From Candidatus Cloacimonadota bacterium (GTDB lineage Bacteria; Cloacimonadota; Cloacimonadia; Cloacimonadales; Cloacimonadaceae): a stretch of 64,000 bases of DNA. Made by a program: the position numbers and the translations under genes. Positions 20,345-29,678 of this stretch are shown piece by piece. Each line of letters opens with the position of its first letter. The stretch's first letter is position 1. The notes under the pieces are model-generated. The model was given only the letters and a program-made list of their open reading frames with translations. It was not told the DNA's origin and ran no database searches. Location: NCBI GenBank assembly GCA_012728875.1, contig JAAYEF010000031.1, positions 124,001 through 188,000 on the forward strand. The letters run 5' to 3'.

Positions 20345-21481
20345 ATGAATAATAAACCGGCAAGTTCGATATTTAATAATAGTGTTTATGATAGATTACT
20401 CTATGCTGTTCGAAAGTATACAGTGGGAAAATGGATAGCTGACTTTGTTTCTCTGCCTTTGATATTTTTTTCACAGGATTGGAAAAATGCCAAAAGATTT
20501 TCCCGGTACTGAGCCCAAAATGGATACAAAAACACTCTCTGGGACGCGATTCGGTCTCGTTTCAAGTATGGAAGCAGCTTGGAAAATTATTATAATTACA
20601 GGTTTTACGAACAAAAAGAAGTGGAGAGAGCTGCTTGGATAACCTACAGACACAGGATTTGTTTTTTCAGAAAGGTAAACCCTGCAAAATATAAGCATTT
20701 GGTAGACGACAAGGTCCAAGCCTCTCAATTTATGGCGGAATTTATCAAAAGGGACTTTTTTCCACTTTCCGATATTTCCGAGCTGGACGATGCCGTAGAT
20801 TGGATTCTACAACGTGACGAGGTGGTAGTCAAACCACGATTTGGAATGGATGGCAAGGGAGTTAGATTCATCAAATCCAGCCTGGGCAGGGACGCTTTGC
20901 GGCAATTTCTGAAAGATAGCTTGCAGACGGGCGCACAGACAATTGAAGAATTGATTGAACAGCATCCCCAAATGAGTGCCTTGCATGCTGATTCTGTCAA
21001 CACTTTGAGGATTCAAACCGTGTTGCACAACGATGAGGTGCACATTTTGGGAGCCGTGTTGCGCATTGGTAATGGAAGCAGGATTGACAACATGGTTTCA
21101 GGCGGCCTGGCTGCGGCGGTGGACATTGCCAGCGGTAAGGTGATGAGCGCCGGTTATTTTATGGATATCACAAAAGGATCCAGCCTCACAGAGCATCCGA
21201 TTACGGGGATCAGGATTCCCGGCTTTGAAATACCTTTCTGGCAGGAGACTTTGGATTTTGTGAGGCAGATGGCAACGCGTTTGCATATGTTAAAAGCATT
21301 AGGCTGGGATATTGCCATTTCATCCAAGGGTCCGGTATTGGTGGAATATAACCGTATATGGGGAACCACCACATTTCAGGTACCTTATAAAAAGGGGCGC
21401 CTGCAGGAATTGGCTCCCTTCATGGATCCCAACTGCCTTTACCCTGTACAGCGCAAACATCTTTCCGGATTAAAGAAGTGA
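20345..21481 (+). pseudogene. Sugar-transfer-associated ATP-grasp protein, interrupted by in-frame TGA at 20510-20512
   Basis: ATG at 20345 with AAGGAG upstream; MNNKPASSIFNNSVYD...KNAKRFSRY*AQNGYKNTLWDAIRSRFKYGSSLENYYNYRFYEQ... stays in one frame across the TGA into the 300-aa ORF (20579-21481; VVKPRFGMDGKGVRFI, SVNTLRIQTV). Confidence 0.6.
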
Positions 21482-21485
21482 GATT

Positions 21486-21620
21486 ATGTATAGATCTTTC
21501 GGTGTTATCGTTCCCAATATGGCTTATACGTTCATTATCAAAATAAAGAATGAGATCGATAAACAGAGTTACTGTATCCATGGAATCTGCCAAGCTAACC
21601 ATGGCCAATATAACTTGTAG
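21486..21620 (+). CDS. Small hypothetical ORF (44 aa), uncertain
   Basis: ATG...TAG encoding MYRSFGVIVPNMAYTFIIKIKNEIDKQSYCIHGICQANHGQYNL; fills the gap between the ATP-grasp and MaoC genes. Confidence 0.2.
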   Translation: MYRSFGVIVPNMAYTFIIKIKNEIDKQSYCIHGICQANHGQYNL

Positions 21621-21629
21621 GAGGTTAAT

Positions 21630-22091
21630 ATGCAAGCCAGCCCAATAGGACACTATTTTGAGGAATTTCAAGCTGGTGATGTGATCAGGCATTCCGCCAG
21701 CAAGACCATTTTTGAAAGCGATAACAATCTCTTCAGTTTGCTCACCATGAACCATCATCCCTTGCACACGAACAAGGATTTTGCCGAAAAAAGCCAACAT
21801 GGGCAGATTTTGGTGGTGGGAACCTTGGTTTTCAGCATTGTGGTGGGAATGACGGTACCGGATATCAGTGGCAAGGCCATTGCCAATCTGGAATATGAGA
21901 AAGTGGAGCACCTGGGACCGGTGTTTATCAACGACACGCTCTGGGCTCAGACCGAGATTTTGGAAGCGAGACCGTCAAAATCCAAAGCTGACCGCGGCAT
22001 CATCCATGTGGAAACCACAGCCTTCAATCAGCATGACAAACCGGTGCTGAGATATCGTCGTCACGTGCTGATTGCCAGAAAAGGAGAATGA
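21630..22091 (+). CDS. MaoC family (hotdog) dehydratase/hydratase
   Basis: IGHYFEEFQAGDVIRHSASKTIFESDNNLFSLLTMNHHPLHTNKDFA; GTLVFSIVVGM. RBS aggagg upstream. Confidence 0.9.
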   Translation: MQASPIGHYFEEFQAGDVIRHSASKTIFESDNNLFSLLTMNHHPLHTNKDFAEKSQHGQILVVGTLVFSIVVGMTVPDISGKAIANLEYEKVEHLGPVFINDTLWAQTEILEARPSKSKADRGIIHVETTAFNQHDKPVLRYRRHVLIARKGE

Positions 22092-22092
22092 G

Positions 22093-23001
22093 ATGAACGA
22101 AATCATCATGCGCAGCCTGATGTTTGTGCCGGGACACAACGAAAAACTGCTTGCCAGCGCTTCCAGATCCGACGCGGATGTGCTGCTGTTGGATCTCGAA
22201 GATTCCGTGCAGCCGGAAGCAAACAAACCCCTGGCACGCAAGACCATTGCGGAATGGGTCAGTTCCGGCAGGTTGAAAAACTATTATATCTTTCCCCGGG
22301 TGAACGACCGCGAGAGCGGCCACCTGATCAAAGATGTGCAGGCTCTCACCATACCAGGCATACACGGTTTCATGTATCCCAAATCCCGCACCGGCAAAGA
22401 CATATATTTTTTTGATAAACTGTTGGAAACAATTGAATATGAAAAAAAGATTCCGGTGGGCACGTTCAAGATCATCCCTTTGATCGAAACCAGCGGCGCG
22501 GTGTTGAACGCCCAGGATATCTGCCAGGCCTCAAAACGTGTGGTGGCAATTGCCTTTGGCTGTGAAGATTTTGTCAGCGATTTGCAGGGCATACACGATC
22601 ACGCAGGACAAAGCATCTTCACCCCCCGAGCCTTGATTGCGCTGGCTGCACGTGCCAACAACGTGATACCCATAGATACCGTCCATATCAACGTCCACGA
22701 TTTGGAAGACTTGGAACAAAACCTGATAATTGCCAAAAATATGGGCTTTGAAGGCATGCTGGTATTGCATCCCAAGGAACTGCCCCTGGTGCATCAATAT
22801 TTTTCACCCACCCAGCAGGAATATGACGACGCGGTGGATATGTTGCGGCTCTATGATGAATCGCAAAAAGAAGGAAAAGGTGTGGCTGTGAAAAACGGAA
22901 AATTCATCGGACCGCCCATGGTGATTGCAGCGAAAAAGATTTTGCAAAGGCATGATATGATTGACGCCAGGCAAAAAGCGCTTGGGCGCGAGCGGGAATG
23001 A
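22093..23001 (+). CDS. HpcH/HpaI aldolase / CitE-like CoA-ester lyase
   Basis: MRSLMFVPGHNEKLLASASRSDADVLLLDLEDSVQPEANKPLAR, VAIAFGCEDFVSDLQ, GFEGMLVLHPKEL. Confidence 0.9.
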   Translation: MNEIIMRSLMFVPGHNEKLLASASRSDADVLLLDLEDSVQPEANKPLARKTIAEWVSSGRLKNYYIFPRVNDRESGHLIKDVQALTIPGIHGFMYPKSRTGKDIYFFDKLLETIEYEKKIPVGTFKIIPLIETSGAVLNAQDICQASKRVVAIAFGCEDFVSDLQGIHDHAGQSIFTPRALIALAARANNVIPIDTVHINVHDLEDLEQNLIIAKNMGFEGMLVLHPKELPLVHQYFSPTQQEYDDAVDMLRLYDESQKEGKGVAVKNGKFIGPPMVIAAKKILQRHDMIDARQKALGRERE

Positions 23002-24284
23002 AACAGATGAAGTTGCCCAGCCACATCACACAGGCACCGGAAATCCTCCGCCAATTTATGTTTTACCAAAAGAGCCAACACTGGAGCCGGCAGCAGATTT
23101 TAGACTATCAAAATTCCAAACTCAAGGAAATAGTGGCTTATGCCGGAAAATATGTTCCCTATTACCGTAAACTGTTCCAGGACATAGAGCTGGATACAAG
23201 CTCCTTCAGGGGCATTGAAGATTTGGATAATATCCCGTTTTTGGACAAGGAAACGCTGCGCAGCAGACAGGAAGAATTCATCGCGGATACGGTTCACGAT
23301 TTGGACGCACGCGTGGAAAAAACCAGCGGTTCCACAGGCACACCTCTGCGTCTGATGATAGACAAACACAGCCGTGCAAATAAATATGCCGCCTACGCGC
23401 GCGCCTATCGTTGGGCAGGTTATAGCCCCGGTGCTCTGCGCTTTGTGGTCAAAGGGTTTTCCGAATCCAAATCCAAGGATTGGGGCTACGATGTTTTGCG
23501 GAATATGATTTACCTGAATTCAAGCAGGATGAATAAAGAGAACTGCCTGGAGGTGGCAAAGCTGGTGAGCAAGCTCAAACCATCGATATATGAAGGTTAT
23601 GCTCGAAGCTTCATCGATTTACACAACCAGATCAAAGATGAATGCAAGCTCTCTTCCCCCAGGGGAATTTTTGTGTATGGGGAAACGGTGACCCCGGGCA
23701 TCAGGGATCATGTGCAAAAGGTCTTCGGATCCCATCTCTTCGATTTTTACAGCCACGCCGAAAACTCCGTCATGATCTGTGAAAAACCGGATGGGCGCAG
23801 ATATTTGATGGAGGATTTCTTCTATCCTGAGCTTATCTGCGCAGAAGCAAAACCCGCGGAAGAAGGCTATGGTGAATTGGTGGGAACCAGTTTCTACAAC
23901 TATGCCATGCCTTTTATCCGCTACAAAACAAGGGATTATGTGAGGCTTGCCCCAGATCAGAGTAAAAACTTCCGGGAAGTGTTGAGTATCGAGGGCAGGA
24001 TGGATGATTATATTTTAATGCCCGACGGCAGAAAAATTTACTTTGCGGAAGGGGCACTTGGTTATGCTGAAGGGATTGTTGCGGCGCAATATATACAGGA
24101 TGAGACGGATCATCTGACTGTGAATCTGATTGTGGAAGAAGGTTTTTCCGCAAACAGCTATCCCCTGATCACGCAGGGCTTGGTTAAGAGACTGGGACCC
24201 AGTCTCAGATTCAGTTTTAAGATTGTTTCCGAATTGGAAAGGAAAGATTCCGGAAAAACACCCTTTATCATCAGAAAAATTTGA
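22998..24284 (+). CDS. CapK/phenylacetate-CoA ligase-like adenylate-forming enzyme (copy 1)
   Basis: VPYYRKLF, EKTSGSTGTPLRLMID, YGELVGTSFYNYAMPFIRYKTRDYV. ATGA overlap with the CitE-like gene. Confidence 0.88.
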   Translation: MKQMKLPSHITQAPEILRQFMFYQKSQHWSRQQILDYQNSKLKEIVAYAGKYVPYYRKLFQDIELDTSSFRGIEDLDNIPFLDKETLRSRQEEFIADTVHDLDARVEKTSGSTGTPLRLMIDKHSRANKYAAYARAYRWAGYSPGALRFVVKGFSESKSKDWGYDVLRNMIYLNSSRMNKENCLEVAKLVSKLKPSIYEGYARSFIDLHNQIKDECKLSSPRGIFVYGETVTPGIRDHVQKVFGSHLFDFYSHAENSVMICEKPDGRRYLMEDFFYPELICAEAKPAEEGYGELVGTSFYNYAMPFIRYKTRDYVRLAPDQSKNFREVLSIEGRMDDYILMPDGRKIYFAEGALGYAEGIVAAQYIQDETDHLTVNLIVEEGFSANSYPLITQGLVKRLGPSLRFSFKIVSELERKDSGKTPFIIRKI

Positions 24285-24295
24285 GCTCTCTTGAT

Positions 24296-25585
24296 ATGAA
24301 ACGAACCCTAACAGACGCCAGGCTATATGCTTACTGCTACTTATTTTACAAAAAGAGCATCCATTGGAGCCGTCAACAGGTAATCGACTACCACGACAAA
24401 AAACTCAAGGAAATGGTGCTCCATGCAGGCAGACATGTTCCCTATTACCGCAAGCTTTTTTCCGAGGCAGGCATAGACCCCGAGCGTTTCCGGGGTTTGG
24501 CAGACCTGGATAGGATACCTCTGTTGGACAAGGAAACCCTGCGCACCCGCCACAAAGAATTTGTGGCAGACAATGCGGATAAATATTATCCATTTTGGAG
24601 CAAGACCAGCGGTTCCACCGGCACCCCTCTGAATATCATGCTTGACCTGAGCAGCAAAAGGCACAAGCAGCGGGTGATAGCCCGTGCGGTTTACTGGGCA
24701 GGGGCAAAAAGAGGCGGCTGCATGTTCAAGCTCAAGGGATTGAGCGAATCCAAACCCAAGGATTACGATTATGAACCCAAGGAAAACCTTGTTTATTTGA
24801 ATTCCAGCCGTTTGACCAAAGAAAATTGTCTCGCAGCGGCAAAACTTATCCAACTTCATCAACCCCGCTTCTTTATTGGCTATGCCCGGTCTTTTGTTGA
24901 CTTCCATAAAACCATTACCGAAGCCGGTTTAAGCATCCCCAATCCGGTGGGCATATTGTGTGAGGGAGAAACTATAACGCCCGCCATCAGGGCCTACGTT
25001 GAAGAAGCCTATCAGACCCATATTTTTGATCAGTATGGAAACATTGAAGGTTCGGCGATGGCTTGCGAAATGCCTGACCACAAGCGCTATTTGATGGAGG
25101 ACTTTTTTCTGCCGGAATTGATTGACGCGGATGGCAAGGCAAGCGCAAACGGTTATGGAGAATTGGTGGGAACCAGTTTCCATAACTATGCCATGCCTTT
25201 TATTCGTTACAAAACAAGGGATTACGTGAAACTTGCCCCGGCTCAGGATAAAAACTTCCGGGAAGTGCTGGAAATCGAAGGCAGAATGGATGATTGTCTT
25301 TTAATGCCCGATGGCAGGAAAATATACTTTGCGGAAGGGGCGCTTGGTTATGCAGATGGGATTGTTGCGGCGCAATATATACAGGATGAGATAGACCACC
25401 TGACCGTGAATCTGATTGTGGATAGCCACTTTCAAAAGGATAGTTTCCAGCAGATTGAGGAAGGTCTTCGCAAAAGGATTGGAAACCAGATGCGCTTCAG
25501 TTTCAAGGTGGTGCCAGAGCTTGAGAAGAAAGGATCGGGGAAAACGGCTTTTATAATCAACAGGATACAACATAGCGACCTATGA
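24296..25585 (+). CDS. CapK/phenylacetate-CoA ligase-like adenylate-forming enzyme (copy 2)
   Basis: SKTSGSTGTPLNIMLD, IFDQYGNIEGSAMACE, YGELVGTSFHNYAMPFIRYKTRDYV. Paralogous to copy 1. Confidence 0.88.
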   Translation: MKRTLTDARLYAYCYLFYKKSIHWSRQQVIDYHDKKLKEMVLHAGRHVPYYRKLFSEAGIDPERFRGLADLDRIPLLDKETLRTRHKEFVADNADKYYPFWSKTSGSTGTPLNIMLDLSSKRHKQRVIARAVYWAGAKRGGCMFKLKGLSESKPKDYDYEPKENLVYLNSSRLTKENCLAAAKLIQLHQPRFFIGYARSFVDFHKTITEAGLSIPNPVGILCEGETITPAIRAYVEEAYQTHIFDQYGNIEGSAMACEMPDHKRYLMEDFFLPELIDADGKASANGYGELVGTSFHNYAMPFIRYKTRDYVKLAPAQDKNFREVLEIEGRMDDCLLMPDGRKIYFAEGALGYADGIVAAQYIQDEIDHLTVNLIVDSHFQKDSFQQIEEGLRKRIGNQMRFSFKVVPELEKKGSGKTAFIINRIQHSDL

Positions 25586-25743
25586 AAAGAACACCAAAAA
25601 AATGGCAAGCCAGGGTTTGGCTGCTCCAAACTCAAGATGCGCACTTTCAATTTTTTTTTAACGAGACGCAGCAATCCTTTTTCTGCCATTGATGATGACA
25701 GCTATTTAGATAACGAAATAAAACACAATAATTCAAGGAGAAA

Positions 25744-26808
25744 ATGATGCCCAGGACGTTAGGATTCCTTTCGATGCGCTTCGAAGAAGAAGAAAAAAGA
25801 GATTTTCGCCCCGGGTTTTTTGCTAAATTACGAGATTTACCAAATCCTGTTTTTTTAGAAGAGACTTATGGAAAAAAACTTGGCTATATTCCTGAAGACT
25901 ATCTACAGGTAAACTCAAAAATACAATTTCTTCCACGCGATGAGGTCTGGAAGTCGGACATCGTGATTAGCGTGCGCACACCACCAGAAGATGAACTGAA
26001 GGCTTTAAAACGAGGGTCAATCTTTTTTTCAATGTTGCATTATCCAACTCGCAGGAAAAGGACGACCATGCTTGCGGATATGGGGGTAAGGCTATATTCA
26101 ATGGATGCGGTTACAGACGAATTTGGTCACAGGATGATCCAAGACTTTTCGGGAACGGTGAATAACGCATTGGTCAAAGGCATGGAGGTTCTTGACAGGC
26201 AAAAACCCCATCTTGAAAAAATCAGGGTGCTGATTCTGGGTTCTGGAGAGCTGGGCAAACTGGCTGTCGACCATGCTATTCACGCTTCACAAAAACCCGT
26301 GATAGCTGTGTCGGTGGGCAGAAAGATCACTGGTAATCAAGCCCTGATAAAAGAATTGCTCCAAGAATCAGACATTTTGATAGATGCAACTTTCAGGAAT
26401 GACCCAAGACAGCATATTTTGGAAAATGAGCAAATTGGTCATTTGCCCCCTGACTCCATAATAATTGACATTAGCGCTGATGACTACGATGTTAATATGG
26501 ACCCCATTCAAGTGAAAGCTATTGAGGGAATACCCACTGGAAACTTGGGTAGATATATTCTTGCACCAGACGATGTCTCTTATGAGAAAATTCCTCCACA
26601 AGTGTGCAGCAAAGAGAGAAGAACGGTGGTTAGCTGTAATGCTTGGCCTGGCGTTAATCCCCATGCCTGTTTGGACAGATATGAGATTCAAGTGGAACAC
26701 TTTATCAGAATTATGGCGGTCAAGGCTTACGACCTGGATCCAAGTTCCAGCGACCCTTATGAAAGAGCCCTGCACAGAGCCAAAAATAATGAGAAACATC
26801 GATTATAA
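25744..26808 (+). CDS. AlaDH/PNT-family dehydrogenase-like protein (alanine dehydrogenase or N5-(carboxyethyl)ornithine synthase-like)
   Basis: SVRTPPEDELKALKRGSIFFSMLHYPTRRK, IRVLILGSGELGKLAVDHAI, IIIDISADDYD. Confidence 0.65.
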   Translation: MMPRTLGFLSMRFEEEEKRDFRPGFFAKLRDLPNPVFLEETYGKKLGYIPEDYLQVNSKIQFLPRDEVWKSDIVISVRTPPEDELKALKRGSIFFSMLHYPTRRKRTTMLADMGVRLYSMDAVTDEFGHRMIQDFSGTVNNALVKGMEVLDRQKPHLEKIRVLILGSGELGKLAVDHAIHASQKPVIAVSVGRKITGNQALIKELLQESDILIDATFRNDPRQHILENEQIGHLPPDSIIIDISADDYDVNMDPIQVKAIEGIPTGNLGRYILAPDDVSYEKIPPQVCSKERRTVVSCNAWPGVNPHACLDRYEIQVEHFIRIMAVKAYDLDPSSSDPYERALHRAKNNEKHRL

Positions 26809-26895
26809 ATGGAATGAGCGCGGTTTTGGGGTCAATCCCTTGCTGCCTCGGCTCTTTGTTCCAGCAGATAATCCTCTGCAATCTTCCTCGTGTCA

Positions 26896-26916
26896 CCCCC
26901 GATTTTTTATCGGGGG
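26896..26916. repeat. Perfect 8-bp hairpin CCCCCGAT-TTTTT-ATCGGGGG
   Basis: Direct inspection of the AlaDH-like / glycosyltransferase intergenic region. No clear 3' U tract. Confidence 0.7.
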
Positions 26917-27093
26917 CCTGTCGGTGATTTCCAATCTGACATTTTTGCGGGAAGCAAGCGTGTACAGGGCGCATCCAAGGAAAATGAATTTATTGGATTC
27001 TTACACTTATAAGAGGAATGATTTGAACCTCAATGGAATCCGCTACCGGCGTAAACCTTCGTTTGAACTATAAACTAAATTGGAGAAAGCTTT

Positions 27094-28032
27094 GTGAGTA
27101 AATTATATGATGGTCTGGGTCTATCTGTTGTAATCCCTGTTTACAATGATGAAACAGTGCTCCCTGAGCTTTTTAACCGTTTGCTGCCAGCTTTGGAAAA
27201 AATCACCAATAAATTTGAAGTAATCCTGGTGGATGACGGAAGCAGAGACAACTCATATCAGGTCATGAGGGAGTTGAAGCAAGTTCATGAGCAACTGGTT
27301 TTGATCAAGCTAACCCGCAATTTTGGCCAGTCCAATGCCATAACAGCAGGATTGGACAACGCCTCAAACGAGTATATAGCAATAATGGACTCTGATTTGC
27401 AAGATCCGCCGGAGTTTTTGCAAGACCTTCTGCATGCATGCATAAGCAGTGGCAAAGATATGGCAATTGCCAGACGGATCACCAGAAAGGACAGTTGGTT
27501 CAAAAAGACCGCATCCAAGATTTTCAATAAGATTTCTTTTTGGGCAACCACAATCAGCATAGAGCCCGGCATGGGGGTGTATCGAGTTATGACCAAAAAA
27601 TCGTTTGACAAGATCAAAGACGTGCAGGAAATAACCGGAACAACATTAAGTCTCATGTATTGGAGTGGGTTCAGTTATGAGGCTGTTGACATGAACCGGG
27701 ATCAAAGATTTGCCGGCAAAAGCGGTTATACAACCCGAAAAATGTTCCGCCTGGCCATGGATCGGATTTTCTCTTACTCTCTATGGCCTTTACGATTTGC
27801 CACCATGTTGGGATTTGTAGTGGCATTACTGAGTTTTATTGCCGGTTTGATGATCATCATCAGAAGGCTTTTCTTTTTTGTATCGGTTCCAGGTTGGGCA
27901 TCCAGCATGGTTTTGATTCTGTTTATGTTTGGCCTGAACTTCATCATTATGGGCATGATGGGCGAGTATCTTGGAAGAATATACCTGGAAACAAAACAAA
28001 GGCCCAAATATGTCATTGAGGAGAAGATATGA
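27094..28032 (+). CDS. Membrane-anchored glycosyltransferase family 2 (GtrB/DPM-like)
   Basis: LSVVIPVYNDETVLPEL, VILVDDGSRDNSY, AIMDSDLQDPPE, two C-terminal TM segments. GTG start. Confidence 0.92.
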   Translation: MSKLYDGLGLSVVIPVYNDETVLPELFNRLLPALEKITNKFEVILVDDGSRDNSYQVMRELKQVHEQLVLIKLTRNFGQSNAITAGLDNASNEYIAIMDSDLQDPPEFLQDLLHACISSGKDMAIARRITRKDSWFKKTASKIFNKISFWATTISIEPGMGVYRVMTKKSFDKIKDVQEITGTTLSLMYWSGFSYEAVDMNRDQRFAGKSGYTTRKMFRLAMDRIFSYSLWPLRFATMLGFVVALLSFIAGLMIIIRRLFFFVSVPGWASSMVLILFMFGLNFIIMGMMGEYLGRIYLETKQRPKYVIEEKI

Positions 28033-28688
28033 AGGAAAAAATCATCATCATAGGTGGCAAAGGCTCGGCAGTGGTGCTGGCTGAGCAGATCCTCCATGCT
28101 GTTCAGAATTTCAACGCCGATTATGAGTTGCTGGGTTTTTGCATTGATGATCCACTGTTGGGAAGCGAGATCGCCGGTTTCCCCATATTATGCAAACGTG
28201 ATGAACTGACCCAACGGTATAACGCATATTCAGACGTAAAGTATTTCTTTGCCCTTTATAAACCGACCTGCATGGAAGAGAGAGTTCAGTTGTTTCAGGA
28301 TATGGAGCTTCCCAGAGATAAATTCACCAATTTCATACACCCCCTCTCCTATGTGGCCCGAAGTGTGAAAATGGGTGTGGGCAATGTGATTTGTTCAAAC
28401 GTTACCGTTAATTGCAATGCTACAATGGGAGACTACAATACTTTAAACGGCAATGTGCTCTTTGGCCATGATTCAAGCTTGGGAAATTGCAATATATTGG
28501 CAGGAAGCGTCACCATCAGCTCGGAAATTGAAATAGGCAATGGGAATTTTATCGGGTTGAATTCCACTATTCGAGACAGGGTAAAGATCGGGGATTTTTC
28601 AATCATCGGAATGGCCTCAACAGTTCTTCACGACGTGGCTTCCCGCACAACTGTAGTCGGTTCCCCTGCCAAACAGGTAATAAAATGA
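28029..28688 (+). CDS. PglD/NeuD-type left-handed beta-helix acetyltransferase
   Basis: KIIIIGGKGSAVVLAEQI then hexapeptide repeats GVGNVICSNVTVNCNATMGDYNTLNGNVLFGHDSSLGNCNILAGSVTI. Confidence 0.87.
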   Translation: MKEKIIIIGGKGSAVVLAEQILHAVQNFNADYELLGFCIDDPLLGSEIAGFPILCKRDELTQRYNAYSDVKYFFALYKPTCMEERVQLFQDMELPRDKFTNFIHPLSYVARSVKMGVGNVICSNVTVNCNATMGDYNTLNGNVLFGHDSSLGNCNILAGSVTISSEIEIGNGNFIGLNSTIRDRVKIGDFSIIGMASTVLHDVASRTTVVGSPAKQVIK

Positions 28689-29626
28689 TCATTGCTCAAA
28701 GAGCAAGCGCGATTCTTTATCGGTATCTGAGATCATATCCGGATGGATGTTTTATCCTGCCCGCAAATATCTGCCCGATCGTTCCCCTGACCTTTCATAA
28801 AGCGGGAGTTCAATTCGAATTTTTCGATATCAGCCAGGAAGACCTGTGCCTTGACGAAACAGCCGTCCTGGATGCTATAAATGCGAGGCCGGGACACTAC
28901 ACAGGAGTGCTGTTCAATCATAGCTATGGTGTGCAAATAGACAAGGCGCCGTTTTTTTCCAGGATTGCATCGTTGGATCCAAGCATCAGCATCATAGCGG
29001 ATCGCTGCCTTTGCTACCCAGATTTTGGACCTCCTGCCCCAAATGTGAGCATGGAACTATACAGCAGCGGAGCCAAGAAGGCAGTGGATATAGGCTGGGG
29101 CGGTTACGCCAAGACTGCCGATCATGTTCTTTTGGATATCCCTGCCACTCACTTTGATCCAGTTTCCGAAAAAAAAATAGAAGCTCAAATCAGGATTGCA
29201 GTCGAGCAAAAGATGCCGCTTGAGATTGATGATGAAAATTGGCTGAATACCGACATTCCTGATTGCAGGTTTGCGGATTATCAAGCTCAAATCGAGGCAT
29301 CGATGCAGACCGCCATTTCACATCGGAGCATAATTAATAAAATCTATGATGAGTATTTACCCGACCACATTAAAATGGCTGTCGGATACCAAAATTGGCG
29401 ATACAACATCGTAACAGAAGTTAAAGACAAGATATTGCAAACACTTTTTGGCAATCGCCTCTTTGCAAGTTCACATTATCTGTCTGCCAACGTACTTTTT
29501 AGGGATCAGAAGGAATTTCCGAACACAACAAATCTCAGTAAGCAAGTGATAAACCTGTTCAATGATTTTCATATAACAGAGCATCAGGCTAAACTTGCAT
29601 GCAAACTAATTTTGGAATTGCTTTGA
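28685..29626 (+). CDS. Divergent DegT/DnrJ/EryC1-like PLP-fold protein
   Basis: GCFILPANICPIVPLTFHKAGVQFEFFDIS resembles the DegT N-terminal region; IIADRCLCYPDFG and ELYSSGAKKAVDIGWGGYAKT resemble PLP-binding motifs but are altered. Confidence 0.55.
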   Translation: MIIAQRASAILYRYLRSYPDGCFILPANICPIVPLTFHKAGVQFEFFDISQEDLCLDETAVLDAINARPGHYTGVLFNHSYGVQIDKAPFFSRIASLDPSISIIADRCLCYPDFGPPAPNVSMELYSSGAKKAVDIGWGGYAKTADHVLLDIPATHFDPVSEKKIEAQIRIAVEQKMPLEIDDENWLNTDIPDCRFADYQAQIEASMQTAISHRSIINKIYDEYLPDHIKMAVGYQNWRYNIVTEVKDKILQTLFGNRLFASSHYLSANVLFRDQKEFPNTTNLSKQVINLFNDFHITEHQAKLACKLILELL

Positions 29627-29678
29627 ATAATCAGATAGAGTGGCCTGACAACAAGGCCAAATTCTTAAGGAAGGCGAA

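Noticed and set aside
20510-20512. Selenocysteine decoding of the in-frame TGA
   Set aside because: No SECIS-like hairpin could be established and ATP-grasp proteins of this kind are not known selenoproteins; kept only as an interrupted-gene observation.
26522-27073. 183-aa + strand ORF overlapping the AlaDH/PNT-like gene
   Set aside because: Mostly out-of-frame reading of the AlaDH-like gene, then intergenic DNA with the hairpin; no family motif.
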